DNA from: Clostridia bacterium
Lineage (GTDB): Bacteria > Bacillota > Clostridia > TANB77 > CAG-508
Direction: 5' to 3'
DNA length: 46,098 nucleotides
NCBI GenBank assembly: GCA_022794615.1
Contig: JAAWFD010000032.1
Coordinates: 1 to 46,098, forward strand
Part shown: in pieces, positions 26,980 to 36,205 of the stretch
How positions within the stretch are numbered: position 1 is the stretch's first letter
Layout: every line of letters starts with the position of its first letter
Program-made: the position numbers and the translations under genes
The notes under the pieces: generated by a model
What the model saw: the letters and a program-made list of their open reading frames with translations, nothing else
The model's database searches: none
Told to the model about the DNA's origin: nothing

Positions 26980-27980
26980 TATACATAATTTTGTGGATTG
27001 TATGCTACTCCATTTACTTTTATTTCTAAATGTAAATGAGGTCCTGTTGAATTTCCTGTTGACCCTACTGCTGCAATTACTTCTCCTTGTTCTACATATT
27101 GTCCAACTTTTGCGTATAATTTGCTACAATGTCCATAATATGTTTCTATTCCATTTCCATGTGATATTATTATTAGTTCACCTAATGCGCCTGAATCTCC
27201 TGAGAATATAACTGTTCCAGATGCTGCTGCTGCTATTTTTGTTCCTTTTGGTGCTGCTATATCTAATCCTTTGTGGGCTCCTGACCTTACCCTACTAATT
27301 GACCCAAATCTTGATGTAATTGTTCCTGATACTGGTCTTATGAAGGATATATTTATTGGCACATGTTGATATGACATTTTAGTTGATGTTGATTTTGTTC
27401 CTGTTGAAGTATTAGCTTTTTTAGTTGTTGCAACCATAACTGGTTTTGCCTCATATAATTGCAGTACTGCATCTTCTGCGTCTGCAAATTGTTCCATTTG
27501 TGTATTATATTTTTCTTTTATTGTAATTTTATCTATATTGTTTGTTTCTCTTTTCTTTAATGTTTCTACTATTTGTTCTGCTTCTGAGAAACTTCCTACA
27601 TATACTTTTTCTTCATTATCTAATAATATTGCATAATATCTATAATATGTAGTACTTTGGTTTGTTACTGCCGTATATATTTCTTCATCATTTGTTACTA
27701 TGTCCTTCTTTAATAGACACAACTTATACTCTGGCATTATTTCTACTTGAGCGAAAGCTATATTTTGATTGCTTTCATCTCCTTTTTCCATATATTGATT
27801 TATTCTTTTTTGTAAGCTACTTTTGTCCTTTGTATATCCTATAACTTGTCCATTAACGCTTACACTATATGTTGGTTTATAAAATATTGCGAATACAGCT
27901 ATAATTATTATTATTGCAAAAACTAGTAATGACATTAATTTGACTGATGTTCGTATTGTCATTAGTGCTTTCTTAATCAT
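26976..27980 (-). CDS. M23-family metallopeptidase, membrane-anchored cell-wall hydrolase (334 aa)
   Basis: A membrane helix near the N-terminus (about residues 15-34) precedes a region with a repeat of the YabE/G5-adjacent type (SVSVNGQVIGYTKDKSSLQK). The C-terminal LytM domain (about 215-334) carries the zinc ligands in GAHKGLDIAAP and HLHLEI, plus SHGNGIETYYGHCSKL. Such enzymes cut peptide cross-bridges, and some (SpoIIQ-like) act in sporulation. Both zinc motifs are intact, so it should be active. The ATG follows GGAGGAAATAT. Its position between two CotF-like pairs hints at a spore role but does not prove one. Confidence 0.88.
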   Translation of the reverse strand: MIKKALMTIRTSVKLMSLLVFAIIIIIAVFAIFYKPTYSVSVNGQVIGYTKDKSSLQKRINQYMEKGDESNQNIAFAQVEIMPEYKLCLLKKDIVTNDEEIYTAVTNQSTTYYRYYAILLDNEEKVYVGSFSEAEQIVETLKKRETNNIDKITIKEKYNTQMEQFADAEDAVLQLYEAKPVMVATTKKANTSTGTKSTSTKMSYQHVPINISFIRPVSGTITSRFGSISRVRSGAHKGLDIAAPKGTKIAAAASGTVIFSGDSGALGELIIISHGNGIETYYGHCSKLYAKVGQYVEQGEVIAAVGSTGNSTGPHLHLEIKVNGVAYNPQNYVY

Positions 27981-28010
27981 ATATATTTCCTCCTATTGTA
28001 TTTGGTTTAT

Positions 28011-28040
28011 ATTTTATATTATTTTGATATAATTTGGCAA
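28011..28040 (-). promoter_or_regulatory. Possible promoter for the M23 peptidase gene
   Basis: TTGCCA (28035-28040) and TAAAAT (28011-28016) with an 18-bp spacer on the minus strand, about 30 bp before the ATG. Only a fair match. Confidence 0.4.
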
Positions 28041-28264
28041 TTTCTCTATTTTTTTATTTTCTATAATTTTTTAGCCTTTATTTTTAATTTACTTCGTTTT
28101 ATTTACTTTTTCTTGCTTTTACTTGTTTATTTTATTTTTTTTGATAATCTCGCATATATGCTGTTCCCTAAGTATTTTATTTTTTATATTCTTATATATT
28201 TTAGTATATTATTTTAATTTTTGCAAATACTATTACAAGAATTTTTTGGAAAGGAATGGTTATT

Positions 28265-28453
28265 ATGGGAGATTTAACTCAAATAGAACTTCAAAATTTA
28301 AGGCATCTTATTGGTGCTCATGATACAGTTTATAAAAAACTTAATACTTATGCTAGTCAAGTTGTTGACCCTCAAATTAAGCAAATGTTTACTAAGTCAG
28401 CTCAAGATGCTTTAAATACTAAACAAAAATTAATGAGTTTTTTAAATAATTAG
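28265..28453 (+). CDS. Small CotF-family protein (62 aa)
   Basis: The ORF track starts at 28256, but GGAAAGGA and the protein MGDLTQIELQNLRHLIGAHD support the ATG at 28265. The motif LRHLIGAHDTVYKKLNTYA, then KQMFTKSAQDALNTKQKL, is typical of small CotF-family proteins. It is the first of the second pair; the 81-aa partner begins 92 bp later. Confidence 0.8.
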   Translation: MGDLTQIELQNLRHLIGAHDTVYKKLNTYASQVVDPQIKQMFTKSAQDALNTKQKLMSFLNN

Positions 28454-28545
28454 TTGTATTCTTTATATTTAACTTGTTTTTATTTTATTATTATAAATTT
28501 AAACATAATTATTTTTTATTGTATTTTTTTGAAAGGAGTTTTCTT

Positions 28546-28791
28546 ATGGACGAAAAAGCTATGGTTAATGATATTTTATCAAATGTAAAAGCTGATTTAG
28601 GTGCTTATCAAAAAGCAATTACTGAGTCTTCTAATGCTCAGCTTAGACAAACCTTTCAGCAAATTAGAAATAGTGATGAATGTTTTCAATATGAATTATA
28701 TAAAGTTGCTGAAAATAAAGGATACTATATTCCAGCTGCTAAAGCTACTGTTACTGAAATTGAGACTGTAAAAAATGAAGTGCAGGGGTAA
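28546..28791 (+). CDS. CotF-family spore coat-like protein (81 aa)
   Basis: The ORF track begins at 28474, but AAAGGAG sits before the ATG at 28546 (MDEKAMVNDILSNVKADLGA). The motif TFQQIRNSDECFQYELYKVAENKGYY is the CotF-type helical pair ending in ENKGYY. It is the same length as the product at 26668-26913 but clearly diverged. Its 3' end is tandemly duplicated (28766-28845). Confidence 0.8.
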   Translation: MDEKAMVNDILSNVKADLGAYQKAITESSNAQLRQTFQQIRNSDECFQYELYKVAENKGYYIPAAKATVTEIETVKNEVQG

Positions 28792-28845
28792 GTTTATAAT
28801 TATTTAGGCTGTAAAAATGAAGTGCAGATGTAAGTTTATAATTAT
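28766..28845 (+). repeat. Tandem duplication of the 3' end of the CotF-like gene
   Basis: CTGTAAAAAATGAAGTGCAG and its continuation to TTATAATTAT (28766-28803) recur at 28809-28845 with a few changes. The first copy holds the last codons and stop of the gene; the second is untranslated. The palindromic element follows at once. Confidence 0.8.
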
Positions 28846-28907
28846 AAAAACAGCTTTTTTTCTAGGCAACGGTGATTACCGTTACCTGGTAAATTAGCTG
28901 TTTTTAT
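28844..28907. terminator. Intergenic palindromic element, copy 3, probable bidirectional terminator
   Basis: The outer arms ATAAAAACAGCT and AGCTGTTTTTAT form a 12-bp stem, and the inner core (28864-28887, AACGGTGATTACCGTT) a second one. It lies between two converging genes (CotF-like on plus, pcrA on minus) and ends in a T-rich run on both strands. Confidence 0.7.
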
Positions 28908-28948
28908 AAAAAATATATATAATATAACCAATACACTTTTTAGAGTTT

Positions 28949-31300
28949 TTAAGATATTACCTCTAATCCTGCATATTTTGCCATCAATCTCTTATGCCCT
29001 ACTTTTTCAAAATCTATATCGACTTTTAAGTCATCACCTTCTGCTTCTACTGTGCTTATTATTCCTTCACCAAATTTCTTATGATATACTTTTACCCCTT
29101 CTTTATACTGTTCTAAATCTACATTATTGGTAGAATTGCTTTTGCTAAGTGAGTTTAAAAAGCTTTCTGCTGTTTTCTTAAACATATTTCCTGTACCTGT
29201 TGAATTATTATCTTTACCTATGCCTGATGCTGCAACTCCTTGTCGTATCGAATCTGTTACTTTATATGTCTTGATATTTCCATTATTTCTGCTTCCATAG
29301 CTCCATGTGTATTTTGAGTCTTCAAATGATGCTTTTTCAAATATGCTGTTATTTGCTTTTTTACTTCCAAATACTTCATCTGCTCCATCTAACATTTCTT
29401 CTGGTATCTCATTTAGAAATCTTGATACCATATTGCAACTTGTTGAGCCAAATACTGTACGTTGTCTTGCACATGTTAAAAATAGATTCTCTTTTGCTCT
29501 TGTTATTCCTACATAACATAGTCTTCTTTCTTCTTCAAGTTCTTTTGGGTCTTGCATTGATTGATATCCCGGGAATATTCCTTCTTCCATTCCTACTAAA
29601 AATACTGTTGGAAATTCTAATCCCTTTGCACTATGTAATGTCATAAGTGTTACTGATTCTACTTCTTCCTCGCTATTGTCTAAATCACTTGATAAAGTTA
29701 TTCCTTCTAAAAAGTCACTTAACTTATTGTCTGCTGATTCTCCCTCAAATTCCATTGCTACTGTTAAAAATTCCTCTAGGTTTGCTATCCTATTTTCTGC
29801 TTCTACACTATTTTCTGTTTCTAATGCTTTTGTATATCCTGTTTTATTTAGTGTTATTTCTATTAATTTTGATACTGGTACTTCATCTTTTTTTGATATT
29901 AATGATTCCATTGTGTCTATAAACTCTCTTGAGTTTAAATATACCCTGTTTAAACCATATTGGTTTGCATTTTTTATTACTTCATACATTGATACATTAT
30001 ACTGTGTTGCTATTTCTGCCACTTTGTCTAAACTTGTTTTTCCTATTCCTCTTTTGGGCTCATTTATTATTCTGTTTAAACTTAAATTGTCTGATGTATT
30101 TTGTATTAATCTTAAATATGCAATTGTGTCTTTTATTTCTTTTCTTTCATAGAATTTTAGCCCTCCTATGATTTTGTATGGTATATTTTCTCTTCTTAAT
30201 ATGTCTTCTATTGCTCTTGATTGTGTATTCATTCTATATAGTACAGCAAAGTCTGAATATTTATTATACTCTTCTCTTCTTAAATGTTCTATCTGTTCTA
30301 CTATATATGTTCCTTCATCATATTCGTTACTTGCTAAATATACTTTTGGTAATTTTCCTTCTTCGTTTTCTGTCCATAACTTTTTTTCGTATTTTACTTC
30401 ATTATTTTTTATTACTTCATTTGCTATTCTTAGTATGTTTCCTGTGCATCTATAGTTTTGTTCTAACTTTATTATTTGTGTTCCTGGGAAGTCTTTTTCG
30501 AAGTTTAATATGTTTGTTATATCTGCTCCTCTGAAACTATATACACTTTGGTCATTATCCCCTACTACTGTTATGTTTCCATGCATTGATGCAAATAGCG
30601 TTATTAGTGTGAATTGTGATTTATTTGTATCTTGATATTCGTCTACTAATACATACTGAAATTTGTTTGCATAATATTGTAATACATCTGGATTTTCCAT
30701 TAGTATCTTTATTGTGTAATTTATTATATCATCAAAATCTATCGCATTGTTCTCTTTTAATTTATTCTGGTATAATTCATATACTGTTGCTATTTTGCTT
30801 TTTCTGAAGTCATTTCCTGCTCTTATACTATATTGTTCTGGCTCTAACATCTCATTTTTTGCTCGACTTATTTCTGTTAATATTCCTTTGTCACTAAATG
30901 TTTTGTCATCTATTTGTAATTCCTTCATGCATTGTTTTACTAATGTCTTTTGGTCTGCTGTGTCAAATATTATAAATGATGAGTCGAATCCTATTCTGTC
31001 TATGAATTTTCTTAGTATTCGTACACATATTGAATGGAATGTTCCCATCCATAAATCTCTGGCTACATCTCCTACTAGCCCTGCTATTCTTTCTTTCATT
31101 TCATTAGCTGCTTTATTTGTGAAGGTTATCGCTATTATATTCCATGGTAATACGTTTTTTTCTGACATTAAATATGCTATTTTATATGTTAATACTTTTG
31201 TTTTTCCACTTCCAGCTCCTGCTATTACTAAGCATGGTCCTTCTGTTTTTACTACTGCTTCATATTGTCTTTCATTTAATTCTTTTAGTTTTTCTTGCAT
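28949..31300 (-). CDS. pcrA: ATP-dependent DNA helicase PcrA (UvrD/Rep family)
   Basis: A superfamily 1A 3'-5' helicase for repair and replication-fork upkeep. Motifs in order: LNERQYEAV (Q motif), GAGSGKT (Walker A), TFTNKAANEM (Ia), DEYQDTN (Walker B), GDNDQSVYSFRGAD (III), QNYRC (IV), VTLMTLHSAKGLEFP (V) and YVGITRAKENL (VI). The C-terminal Tudor-like module (VYHKKFGEGIISTVEAEGDD) is typical of PcrA. At 783 aa it is of full length. It follows the phosphatase gene on the same strand by 97 bp and may share its transcript. Confidence 0.95.
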   Translation of the reverse strand: MQEKLKELNERQYEAVVKTEGPCLVIAGAGSGKTKVLTYKIAYLMSEKNVLPWNIIAITFTNKAANEMKERIAGLVGDVARDLWMGTFHSICVRILRKFIDRIGFDSSFIIFDTADQKTLVKQCMKELQIDDKTFSDKGILTEISRAKNEMLEPEQYSIRAGNDFRKSKIATVYELYQNKLKENNAIDFDDIINYTIKILMENPDVLQYYANKFQYVLVDEYQDTNKSQFTLITLFASMHGNITVVGDNDQSVYSFRGADITNILNFEKDFPGTQIIKLEQNYRCTGNILRIANEVIKNNEVKYEKKLWTENEEGKLPKVYLASNEYDEGTYIVEQIEHLRREEYNKYSDFAVLYRMNTQSRAIEDILRRENIPYKIIGGLKFYERKEIKDTIAYLRLIQNTSDNLSLNRIINEPKRGIGKTSLDKVAEIATQYNVSMYEVIKNANQYGLNRVYLNSREFIDTMESLISKKDEVPVSKLIEITLNKTGYTKALETENSVEAENRIANLEEFLTVAMEFEGESADNKLSDFLEGITLSSDLDNSEEEVESVTLMTLHSAKGLEFPTVFLVGMEEGIFPGYQSMQDPKELEEERRLCYVGITRAKENLFLTCARQRTVFGSTSCNMVSRFLNEIPEEMLDGADEVFGSKKANNSIFEKASFEDSKYTWSYGSRNNGNIKTYKVTDSIRQGVAASGIGKDNNSTGTGNMFKKTAESFLNSLSKSNSTNNVDLEQYKEGVKVYHKKFGEGIISTVEAEGDDLKVDIDFEKVGHKRLMAKYAGLEVIS

Positions 31301-31397
31301 TTTTTTTCCTCTTTCTTTTAGTGTAATTATTGTGTTTTTTAATTATCTCTTTTCTATATTTTATTTACTTCAAATTTCTGTTCGTATTGTACTATAT

Positions 31398-31886
31398 TTA
31401 TTTTGTTTTTTCAAGTTCTTTTATTAATATTTCTAAACATTTTTCTATTTCTGCCGCACAGTACCTATATGTTGCTATGTTATATCCCCATGGGTCATTT
31501 ATATTAATTTGGTCATGGCCTTCTTCATTATACTTTGCATATTCCTTTATTGTGAATGTTTTTTCTTTCAATTCAGGATATCTTGATACTATTTGCATTT
31601 TGTGTATATTAGTAGCACATAATATTAAATCCATATTTTTAATATTTGATTCTGCCATATTTGTTGCTCTATGTTTTGTTAAATCCACTTCATATTCTTT
31701 CATTACTTCTATAGCTTCTTCTGTTGGAATATCTCCCGTAAATGCACTTGTTCCACTTGAATATACTTCTATTTCATTTGTAAAATTGGTATTTTCCTTT
31801 TTCGTTTCTTCTATCTTCTTTTTTAACATCCAATGTGCCATTGCACTTCTACATATGTTTCCTGAACATATAAACATTATTTTCAT
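31398..31886 (-). CDS. Low-molecular-weight protein phosphatase
   Basis: The P-loop CSGNICRS near the N-terminus fits CX5R, and DPWG holds the general-acid aspartate. At 162 residues it fits the family. Known members are tyrosine phosphatases or, in Bacillus YwlE, an arginine phosphatase. YwlE has CTGNTCRS, and the Thr before the second Cys is linked to its arginine specificity; here that position is Ile, as in the tyrosine enzymes. The ATG has GGGAGGAG upstream and a promoter at 31911-31939. No kinase partner is visible. Confidence 0.88.
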   Translation of the reverse strand: MKIMFICSGNICRSAMAHWMLKKKIEETKKENTNFTNEIEVYSSGTSAFTGDIPTEEAIEVMKEYEVDLTKHRATNMAESNIKNMDLILCATNIHKMQIVSRYPELKEKTFTIKEYAKYNEEGHDQININDPWGYNIATYRYCAAEIEKCLEILIKELEKTK

Positions 31887-31910
31887 TTTGGTTCTCCTCC
31901 CAACTTTTAT

Positions 31911-31939
31911 ATGATACTATATTTTTCTACAAACTTCAA
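31911..31939 (-). promoter_or_regulatory. Predicted promoter for the phosphatase (and pcrA)
   Basis: TTGAAG (31934-31939), a 17-bp spacer and TATCAT (31911-31916) on the minus strand, leaving a leader of only about 20 nt before the ATG. Confidence 0.5.
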
Positions 31940-32181
31940 TCTTTAATACATAGTATTTTAATTTTAAAATTATCTTTTTTAAATGTTACCAAAAGTAAGT
32001 TTCTTCGAAATTTTATATTTCTAAAAATATTATCTATATATGATACAACTATTAATAGAATATTTTCAAGTACTTTGTACACAATATATTAATAGATGTT
32101 AAATTTTACAAAAAACAATAAGTTGAATTTTTATTAATACATATATAATTAATTTTATTATATTAAGGTTTGGAGGTTTTT

Positions 32182-32892
32182 ATGGATATTATTTTAAAAA
32201 TTATAGCACTTACTACTGGCTCTGCTGTTACATTATATATTTTAACAAGGTTAATGGGAAATAAAGAAATGTCTCAACTTACTATGTTTGACTATATAAT
32301 TGGTATTACAATTGGCTCTATTGCTGCTGAGATGTCAACTGCTCTTGAAGATGACTTTATGCAACCTCTTGTTGCAATGATTATATATGCTATTATTTCT
32401 ATTGCAATTTCAGTGTTTTCATGCCATTCTTTAAGGTTTCGTAGATTTATATATGGTAATTCTCTAATCCTTTATGATAATGATGAAATTTATGTTAAAA
32501 ATTTAAAAAAAGCTAAAATTGATATAAATGAATTTTTAATGCAATGTAGGGTTAATGGATTTTTTAATCTGAATAACTTGAAAACAGCTATATTAGAAAT
32601 TAATGGAAAAATCAGCTTCCTTCCTAAAGAAAATCAAAGGCCAGTTACTCCTCTTGATTTAAACATTTCTCCATCTACAGAAAAAATTTGTATTACTGTA
32701 ATTTTAGATGGCGTACTTCTAAAGAAGAATTTGCAGTATTCTGGTAATGATGAAATTTGGCTACAGAAACAACTCGTTTCTCAAAATGTTAAAGATATGA
32801 AAGATGTCTTTTTAGCTATATGCGATGCTCAGAATAATTTAATTGTTTATTTAAAAAATGAAAAGGAAAATAAAAATGATTTTTTTCAATAA
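32182..32892 (+). CDS. DUF421 (YetF/YdfR-type) membrane protein
   Basis: The ORF track opens at a TTG (32170) that lies in the ribosome-binding site GGAGG; the ATG at 32182 (MDIILKIIALTTGS) is better. Three N-terminal membrane helices (to about residue 75) with YILTRLMGNKEMSQLTMFDY and GITIGSIAAEMS are diagnostic. The soluble C-terminal domain (FRRFIYGNSLILYDNDEI, LMQCRVNGFFNLNNLKTAIL) completes the DUF421 architecture. Members are common in spore formers; their biochemical role is unsettled. It converges with sleB. Confidence 0.9.
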   Translation: MDIILKIIALTTGSAVTLYILTRLMGNKEMSQLTMFDYIIGITIGSIAAEMSTALEDDFMQPLVAMIIYAIISIAISVFSCHSLRFRRFIYGNSLILYDNDEIYVKNLKKAKIDINEFLMQCRVNGFFNLNNLKTAILEINGKISFLPKENQRPVTPLDLNISPSTEKICITVILDGVLLKKNLQYSGNDEIWLQKQLVSQNVKDMKDVFLAICDAQNNLIVYLKNEKENKNDFFQ

Positions 32893-32927
32893 CTAAAGCT
32901 ATTCAAAAATATTTTTATATTTATTTC

Positions 32928-32964
32928 AAAAAGCATAGATTTATTTACAAAATCTATGCTTTCC
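32928..32964. terminator. Terminator shared by the DUF421 gene and sleB
   Basis: AAGCATAGATTT and AAATCTATGCTT form a 12-bp stem, ending in CTTTTTG on the minus strand. The sleB stop codon (32941-32943) lies at its loop side, so the last sleB codons form one arm. The plus-strand T run is short, so termination is better for sleB. Confidence 0.75.
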
Positions 32965-33624
32965 TATTGTTATAGTCATTGGTCTTGACCATATCCATGC
33001 ATTAGTTGCAGTATTTGGATTAAAATAATATATTGCACCATATGTTGGGTCCCAACCGTTCAAAGCATCTTGTGCTGCCTTTTTAGCTGTATTATCAGGA
33101 TTTAAATTTATTTGCCCATCTGAAACTGCATCAAATGCTCCCTTTTGGTATACAACACCTGCTATTGTATTTGGAAATTTACTGCTTTTTACTCTGTTCA
33201 TTATTACGGCTCCAACTGCTACTTGACCCACATAACTTTCTCCTCTTGCTTCACCATATATAGCTCTAGCAATTAAATTAACATCTGATGGTCTACTTGA
33301 TGATGACCCTGATGAAGATTGATTACTTGTTATTCCCATAGCTGTTAAGGTTTGGCTTCCTGCAATACCATCTACTGCAAGTCCATTTTTCTTTTGGAAT
33401 GCCTTTACAGCTGATGTTGTTTGTGAGCCATATATACCATCTACATTTCCATTATAGTATCCCCATCTTTTTAGTTTTTCTTGTATCTGTCTTACTTCCT
33501 CTCCTGATGATCCATATTTTGATAATGCTTCTACTTGTTGATTTTGGTATACAAAATATATTCCTATTAAAGTTGCTAGTATTAATAAAATTATTACTAT
33601 TGTTTTTATGCTTTGTTTTAACAT
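32941..33624 (-). CDS. sleB: SleB-type spore cortex-lytic enzyme / cell-wall hydrolase
   Basis: The ORF track begins at 33660, but AAGAGGTGG and an ATG at 33624 (MLKQSIKTIV) give 227 aa. An N-terminal helix acts as signal or anchor. A peptidoglycan-binding domain follows (about 40-95: EVRQIQEKLKRWGYYNGNVD, then TTSAVKAFQKKNGL), then a Ser-rich linker and the hydrolase_2 domain (NLIARAIYGEARGESYVGQ, with the catalytic Glu in GEARGE; FDAVSDGQINLNP). In Bacillus and Clostridium this architecture gives the lytic transglycosylase that breaks down spore cortex on germination. Its ribosome-binding site can pair with an upstream CCACC (see findings). Confidence 0.9.
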   Translation of the reverse strand: MLKQSIKTIVIILLILATLIGIYFVYQNQQVEALSKYGSSGEEVRQIQEKLKRWGYYNGNVDGIYGSQTTSAVKAFQKKNGLAVDGIAGSQTLTAMGITSNQSSSGSSSSRPSDVNLIARAIYGEARGESYVGQVAVGAVIMNRVKSSKFPNTIAGVVYQKGAFDAVSDGQINLNPDNTAKKAAQDALNGWDPTYGAIYYFNPNTATNAWIWSRPMTITIGKHRFCK

Positions 33625-33625
33625 T

Positions 33626-33673
33626 AAAAAAACCACCTCTTTTTGTTTTATTTTTTCCAATGGTGGCTTTTTT
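33626..33673 (-). promoter_or_regulatory. Hairpin that could mask the sleB ribosome-binding site or end the fabI transcript
   Basis: On the minus strand AAAAAAGCCACC pairs with GGTGGTTTTTTT (one bulged G) across a loop of about 24 nt. GGTGG is part of the sleB Shine-Dalgarno region, and the T run ends one base before the ATG. It can be read as a weak terminator of the fatty-acid operon or as a site controlling sleB translation. Confidence 0.45.
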
Positions 33674-33757
33674 ATACATTTTTTATTATTGCTTTAATTT
33701 AATAATATAATCTATATTTTAAATGTGTTTCAATTTTTGTATTATTTTACACTTTTA

Positions 33758-34528
33758 TTATACTGCTACACTTGAAAATCCTTTGTCTGCATGGATAACT
33801 TCTCCTGTTATTGCTTTTGCCATATCGCTAAATAAGAAAGCAGCAACACTTCCAATTTCATCTGTTGTAACATTTTCGTGTAATGGTGCTTTTTCTTCAA
33901 CTATGTCTAATATTGACCCAAAGTCTTTTATTCCTTTTGCTGATAGTGTTTTAATTGGTCCAGCTGATATTGCATTTATACGCATTCCTTTTTTTCCTAA
34001 ATCACATGCCAAATATCTGATAGATGCCTCTAATGCTGCTTTTGCCACACCCATTACATTATATCCTACAATTGATTTTTCTGAGCCATAATATGTTAAT
34101 GCTATTATGCTTGCTCCTTCATTTAGCATTTCTTTTTCTACAGCTATTCTTGATACTGCAATTAGTGAGTATGCACTTATATCTCCTGCATGTGCAAATC
34201 CTTCTCTTGATGTTAATATAAAGTCATTTCTTAAATCTTCTGTATTTGCATGTGCTATACTATGTAATATTCCATCTATTTTTCCATAATCTTTTTTGAT
34301 ATTTTCTAAGCAGTTTGATATATCCTCATCATTTTGTACATCGCATACATACGCTTTTGCCCCTGGTATTTCAGCTATTAATTCTTCTATTTTATCAGTT
34401 TTTTCCATGCTACTATATGTAAATATTAATTGTGCTCCATGTTCATATGCTTGTTTTGCTACTCCCCATGCAATACTCCATTTATTTCTTATTCCCATTA
34501 CTAATATTTTTTTATCTTTTAAAATCAT
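33758..34528 (-). CDS. fabI: Enoyl-ACP reductase FabI
   Basis: Catalyses the last reduction of each elongation cycle with NAD(P)H. The 256-aa short-chain-dehydrogenase fold has the FabI-type divergent start (ILVMGIRNKWSIAWGVA), HSIAHAN, and the active-site pair YNVMGVAK (Tyr-x6-Lys). SAGPIKTLSAKGI is also typical. Many Clostridia use FabK instead. It is the last gene of the cluster, 17 bp after accA, with GAAAGGAAG before its ATG. Confidence 0.95.
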   Translation of the reverse strand: MILKDKKILVMGIRNKWSIAWGVAKQAYEHGAQLIFTYSSMEKTDKIEELIAEIPGAKAYVCDVQNDEDISNCLENIKKDYGKIDGILHSIAHANTEDLRNDFILTSREGFAHAGDISAYSLIAVSRIAVEKEMLNEGASIIALTYYGSEKSIVGYNVMGVAKAALEASIRYLACDLGKKGMRINAISAGPIKTLSAKGIKDFGSILDIVEEKAPLHENVTTDEIGSVAAFLFSDMAKAITGEVIHADKGFSSVAV

Positions 34529-34545
34529 TTTATTTTCTTCCTTTC

Positions 34546-35328
34546 TTATTTATCCAAACTTCCTATAGTTCTATATTTTTCATATCTATTATTAATAAGC
34601 TCTTCTATAGTTTGACTTTGTAATAATTTTAAGTTTTTTAATATACTTTTTTTGGTGTTTTCAAAAATGTTATCTTCTTTTACAATTTCATCTATTATTT
34701 CTAAATCCTTTAAATCTTTAGCTGTTATTTTCATCTCTTTTGCTGCTCTTTCATATTGTGTCCCATCTTTGTATAGTATGCTTGCAAAACCCTCTGGAGA
34801 TAGTACAGAATATATTGAATTTTCTAGCATTATTATTTTATCTCCAACACCTATTGCTAATGCTCCCCCGCTTGAGCCTTCTCCTATTACTACACATATT
34901 ATTGGTACTTGTAATCTTGACATTTCTAATAAGTTTCTCGCAATTGCTTCTCCTTGTCCTCTTTCTTCTGCTCCTATTCCTGGATAAGCTCCTGGTGTGT
35001 CTATAAATGTTATTACGGGTCTCTTAAATTTTTCTGCTTGTTTCATTAATCTTAATGCTTTTCTATACCCTTCTGGATTAGGCATTCCAAAGTTTCTTTC
35101 CATGTTCTCTTTTGTTGTTTTTCCTTTTTGTTCTCCTATTATTGTTACAATATGGTTATCTACTTTTGCTATTCCTCCTACTATTGCTTTGTCATCACCA
35201 TATAATCTGTCTCCATGGAGCTCTATAAAGTCTTCAAATATATTATCTATATAATCCATAGTTCTTGGTCTATCTGGGCTTCTTGCTATTAATACTCTAT
35301 CCCATTCAGTAATCTGTTCTTTTTGCAT
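34546..35328 (-). CDS. accA: Acetyl-CoA carboxylase carboxyltransferase, alpha subunit
   Basis: With AccD it transfers the carboxyl group from carboxybiotin to acetyl-CoA. Crotonase-fold motifs include [20 protein letters not shown] and [15 protein letters not shown]. At 260 aa it is slightly shorter than enterobacterial AccA, as in other Bacillota. Its ATG follows the accD stop directly (TAA then ATG), with the ribosome-binding site GGGGGT inside accD, which suggests translational coupling. Confidence 0.95.
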   Translation of the reverse strand: MQKEQITEWDRVLIARSPDRPRTMDYIDNIFEDFIELHGDRLYGDDKAIVGGIAKVDNHIVTIIGEQKGKTTKENMERNFGMPNPEGYRKALRLMKQAEKFKRPVITFIDTPGAYPGIGAEERGQGEAIARNLLEMSRLQVPIICVVIGEGSSGGALAIGVGDKIIMLENSIYSVLSPEGFASILYKDGTQYERAAKEMKITAKDLKDLEIIDEIVKEDNIFENTKKSILKNLKLLQSQTIEELINNRYEKYRTIGSLDK

Positions 35329-36183
35329 TTAATTACCCCCTTTGTGCATTTTTAATATAGTTGCTAATTCTTTTTTCATATCTTTCCTTGGGACAATTCT
35401 ATCTATAAATCCATGCTCTAATAAAAATTCTGATTTTTGAAATCCTTCAGGTAATTTTTGTTTAATTGTTTGTTCTATTACTCTTGGGCCTGCGAATCCT
35501 ATTAAACTATTTGGCTCTGCTATTATTATATCTGCTGTACTCGCAAAGCTTGCTGTTACTCCTCCTGTCGTTGGATCTGTTAACACTGAAATGTAAAGTA
35601 GTCCTGCACTATCTAATTTTGCAAGTGCTGATGAAGTCTTTGCCATCTGCATTAATGATATCATTCCTTCTTGCATTCTTGCTCCTCCAGATACGCAAAA
35701 TATTATTACTGGTAGCCTTTGCTCTATTGCCTCTTCTATTAAATATGTTATTTTTTCTCCTACTACACTTCCCATACTTCCCATCATGAAGTTAGAATCC
35801 ATTACAGCTATTGCAACCTTTTCTCCTTCTATTTTTCCTATTCCTGTCTTCACAGCTTCTTTTATTCCTGTTTTTGTTTGCAATATTTCTAGCTTTTGCA
35901 TGTATCCATCAAATTTTAATGGGTCTGTTGTGTGCATATTTTCATTTATTTCTTCGAAAGTTCCTTCATCTATTATCTGTGATATTCTTCTTCTACTTGA
36001 AATTCTAAAATGATGCCCGCAGTTAGTGCATACACTTAAATTAGCTTTTACTTCTTCTTTATATAGTATTTCTCCACATTCTTCACATTTTATCCATTTT
36101 CCTATCATCTTGTCTGTTGCTTCTTTATTTTTTTCTTGTATCTTTTCTACTTGATTTACCTTTTTTATTTTATCTATAACCAT
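35329..36183 (-). CDS. accD: Acetyl-CoA carboxylase carboxyltransferase, beta subunit
   Basis: A 284-aa subunit with the N-terminal zinc ribbon ([13 protein letters not shown], then CTNCGHHFR) and the carboxyltransferase domain ([31 protein letters not shown]). The extra N-terminal 30 residues are charged. The start is preceded by GGTGAGGA. It sits between accC and accA. Confidence 0.95.
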   Translation of the reverse strand: MVIDKIKKVNQVEKIQEKNKEATDKMIGKWIKCEECGEILYKEEVKANLSVCTNCGHHFRISSRRRISQIIDEGTFEEINENMHTTDPLKFDGYMQKLEILQTKTGIKEAVKTGIGKIEGEKVAIAVMDSNFMMGSMGSVVGEKITYLIEEAIEQRLPVIIFCVSGGARMQEGMISLMQMAKTSSALAKLDSAGLLYISVLTDPTTGGVTASFASTADIIIAEPNSLIGFAGPRVIEQTIKQKLPEGFQKSEFLLEHGFIDRIVPRKDMKKELATILKMHKGGN

Positions 36184-36205
36184 TTATTCCTCACCTATAT
36201 TTAGA

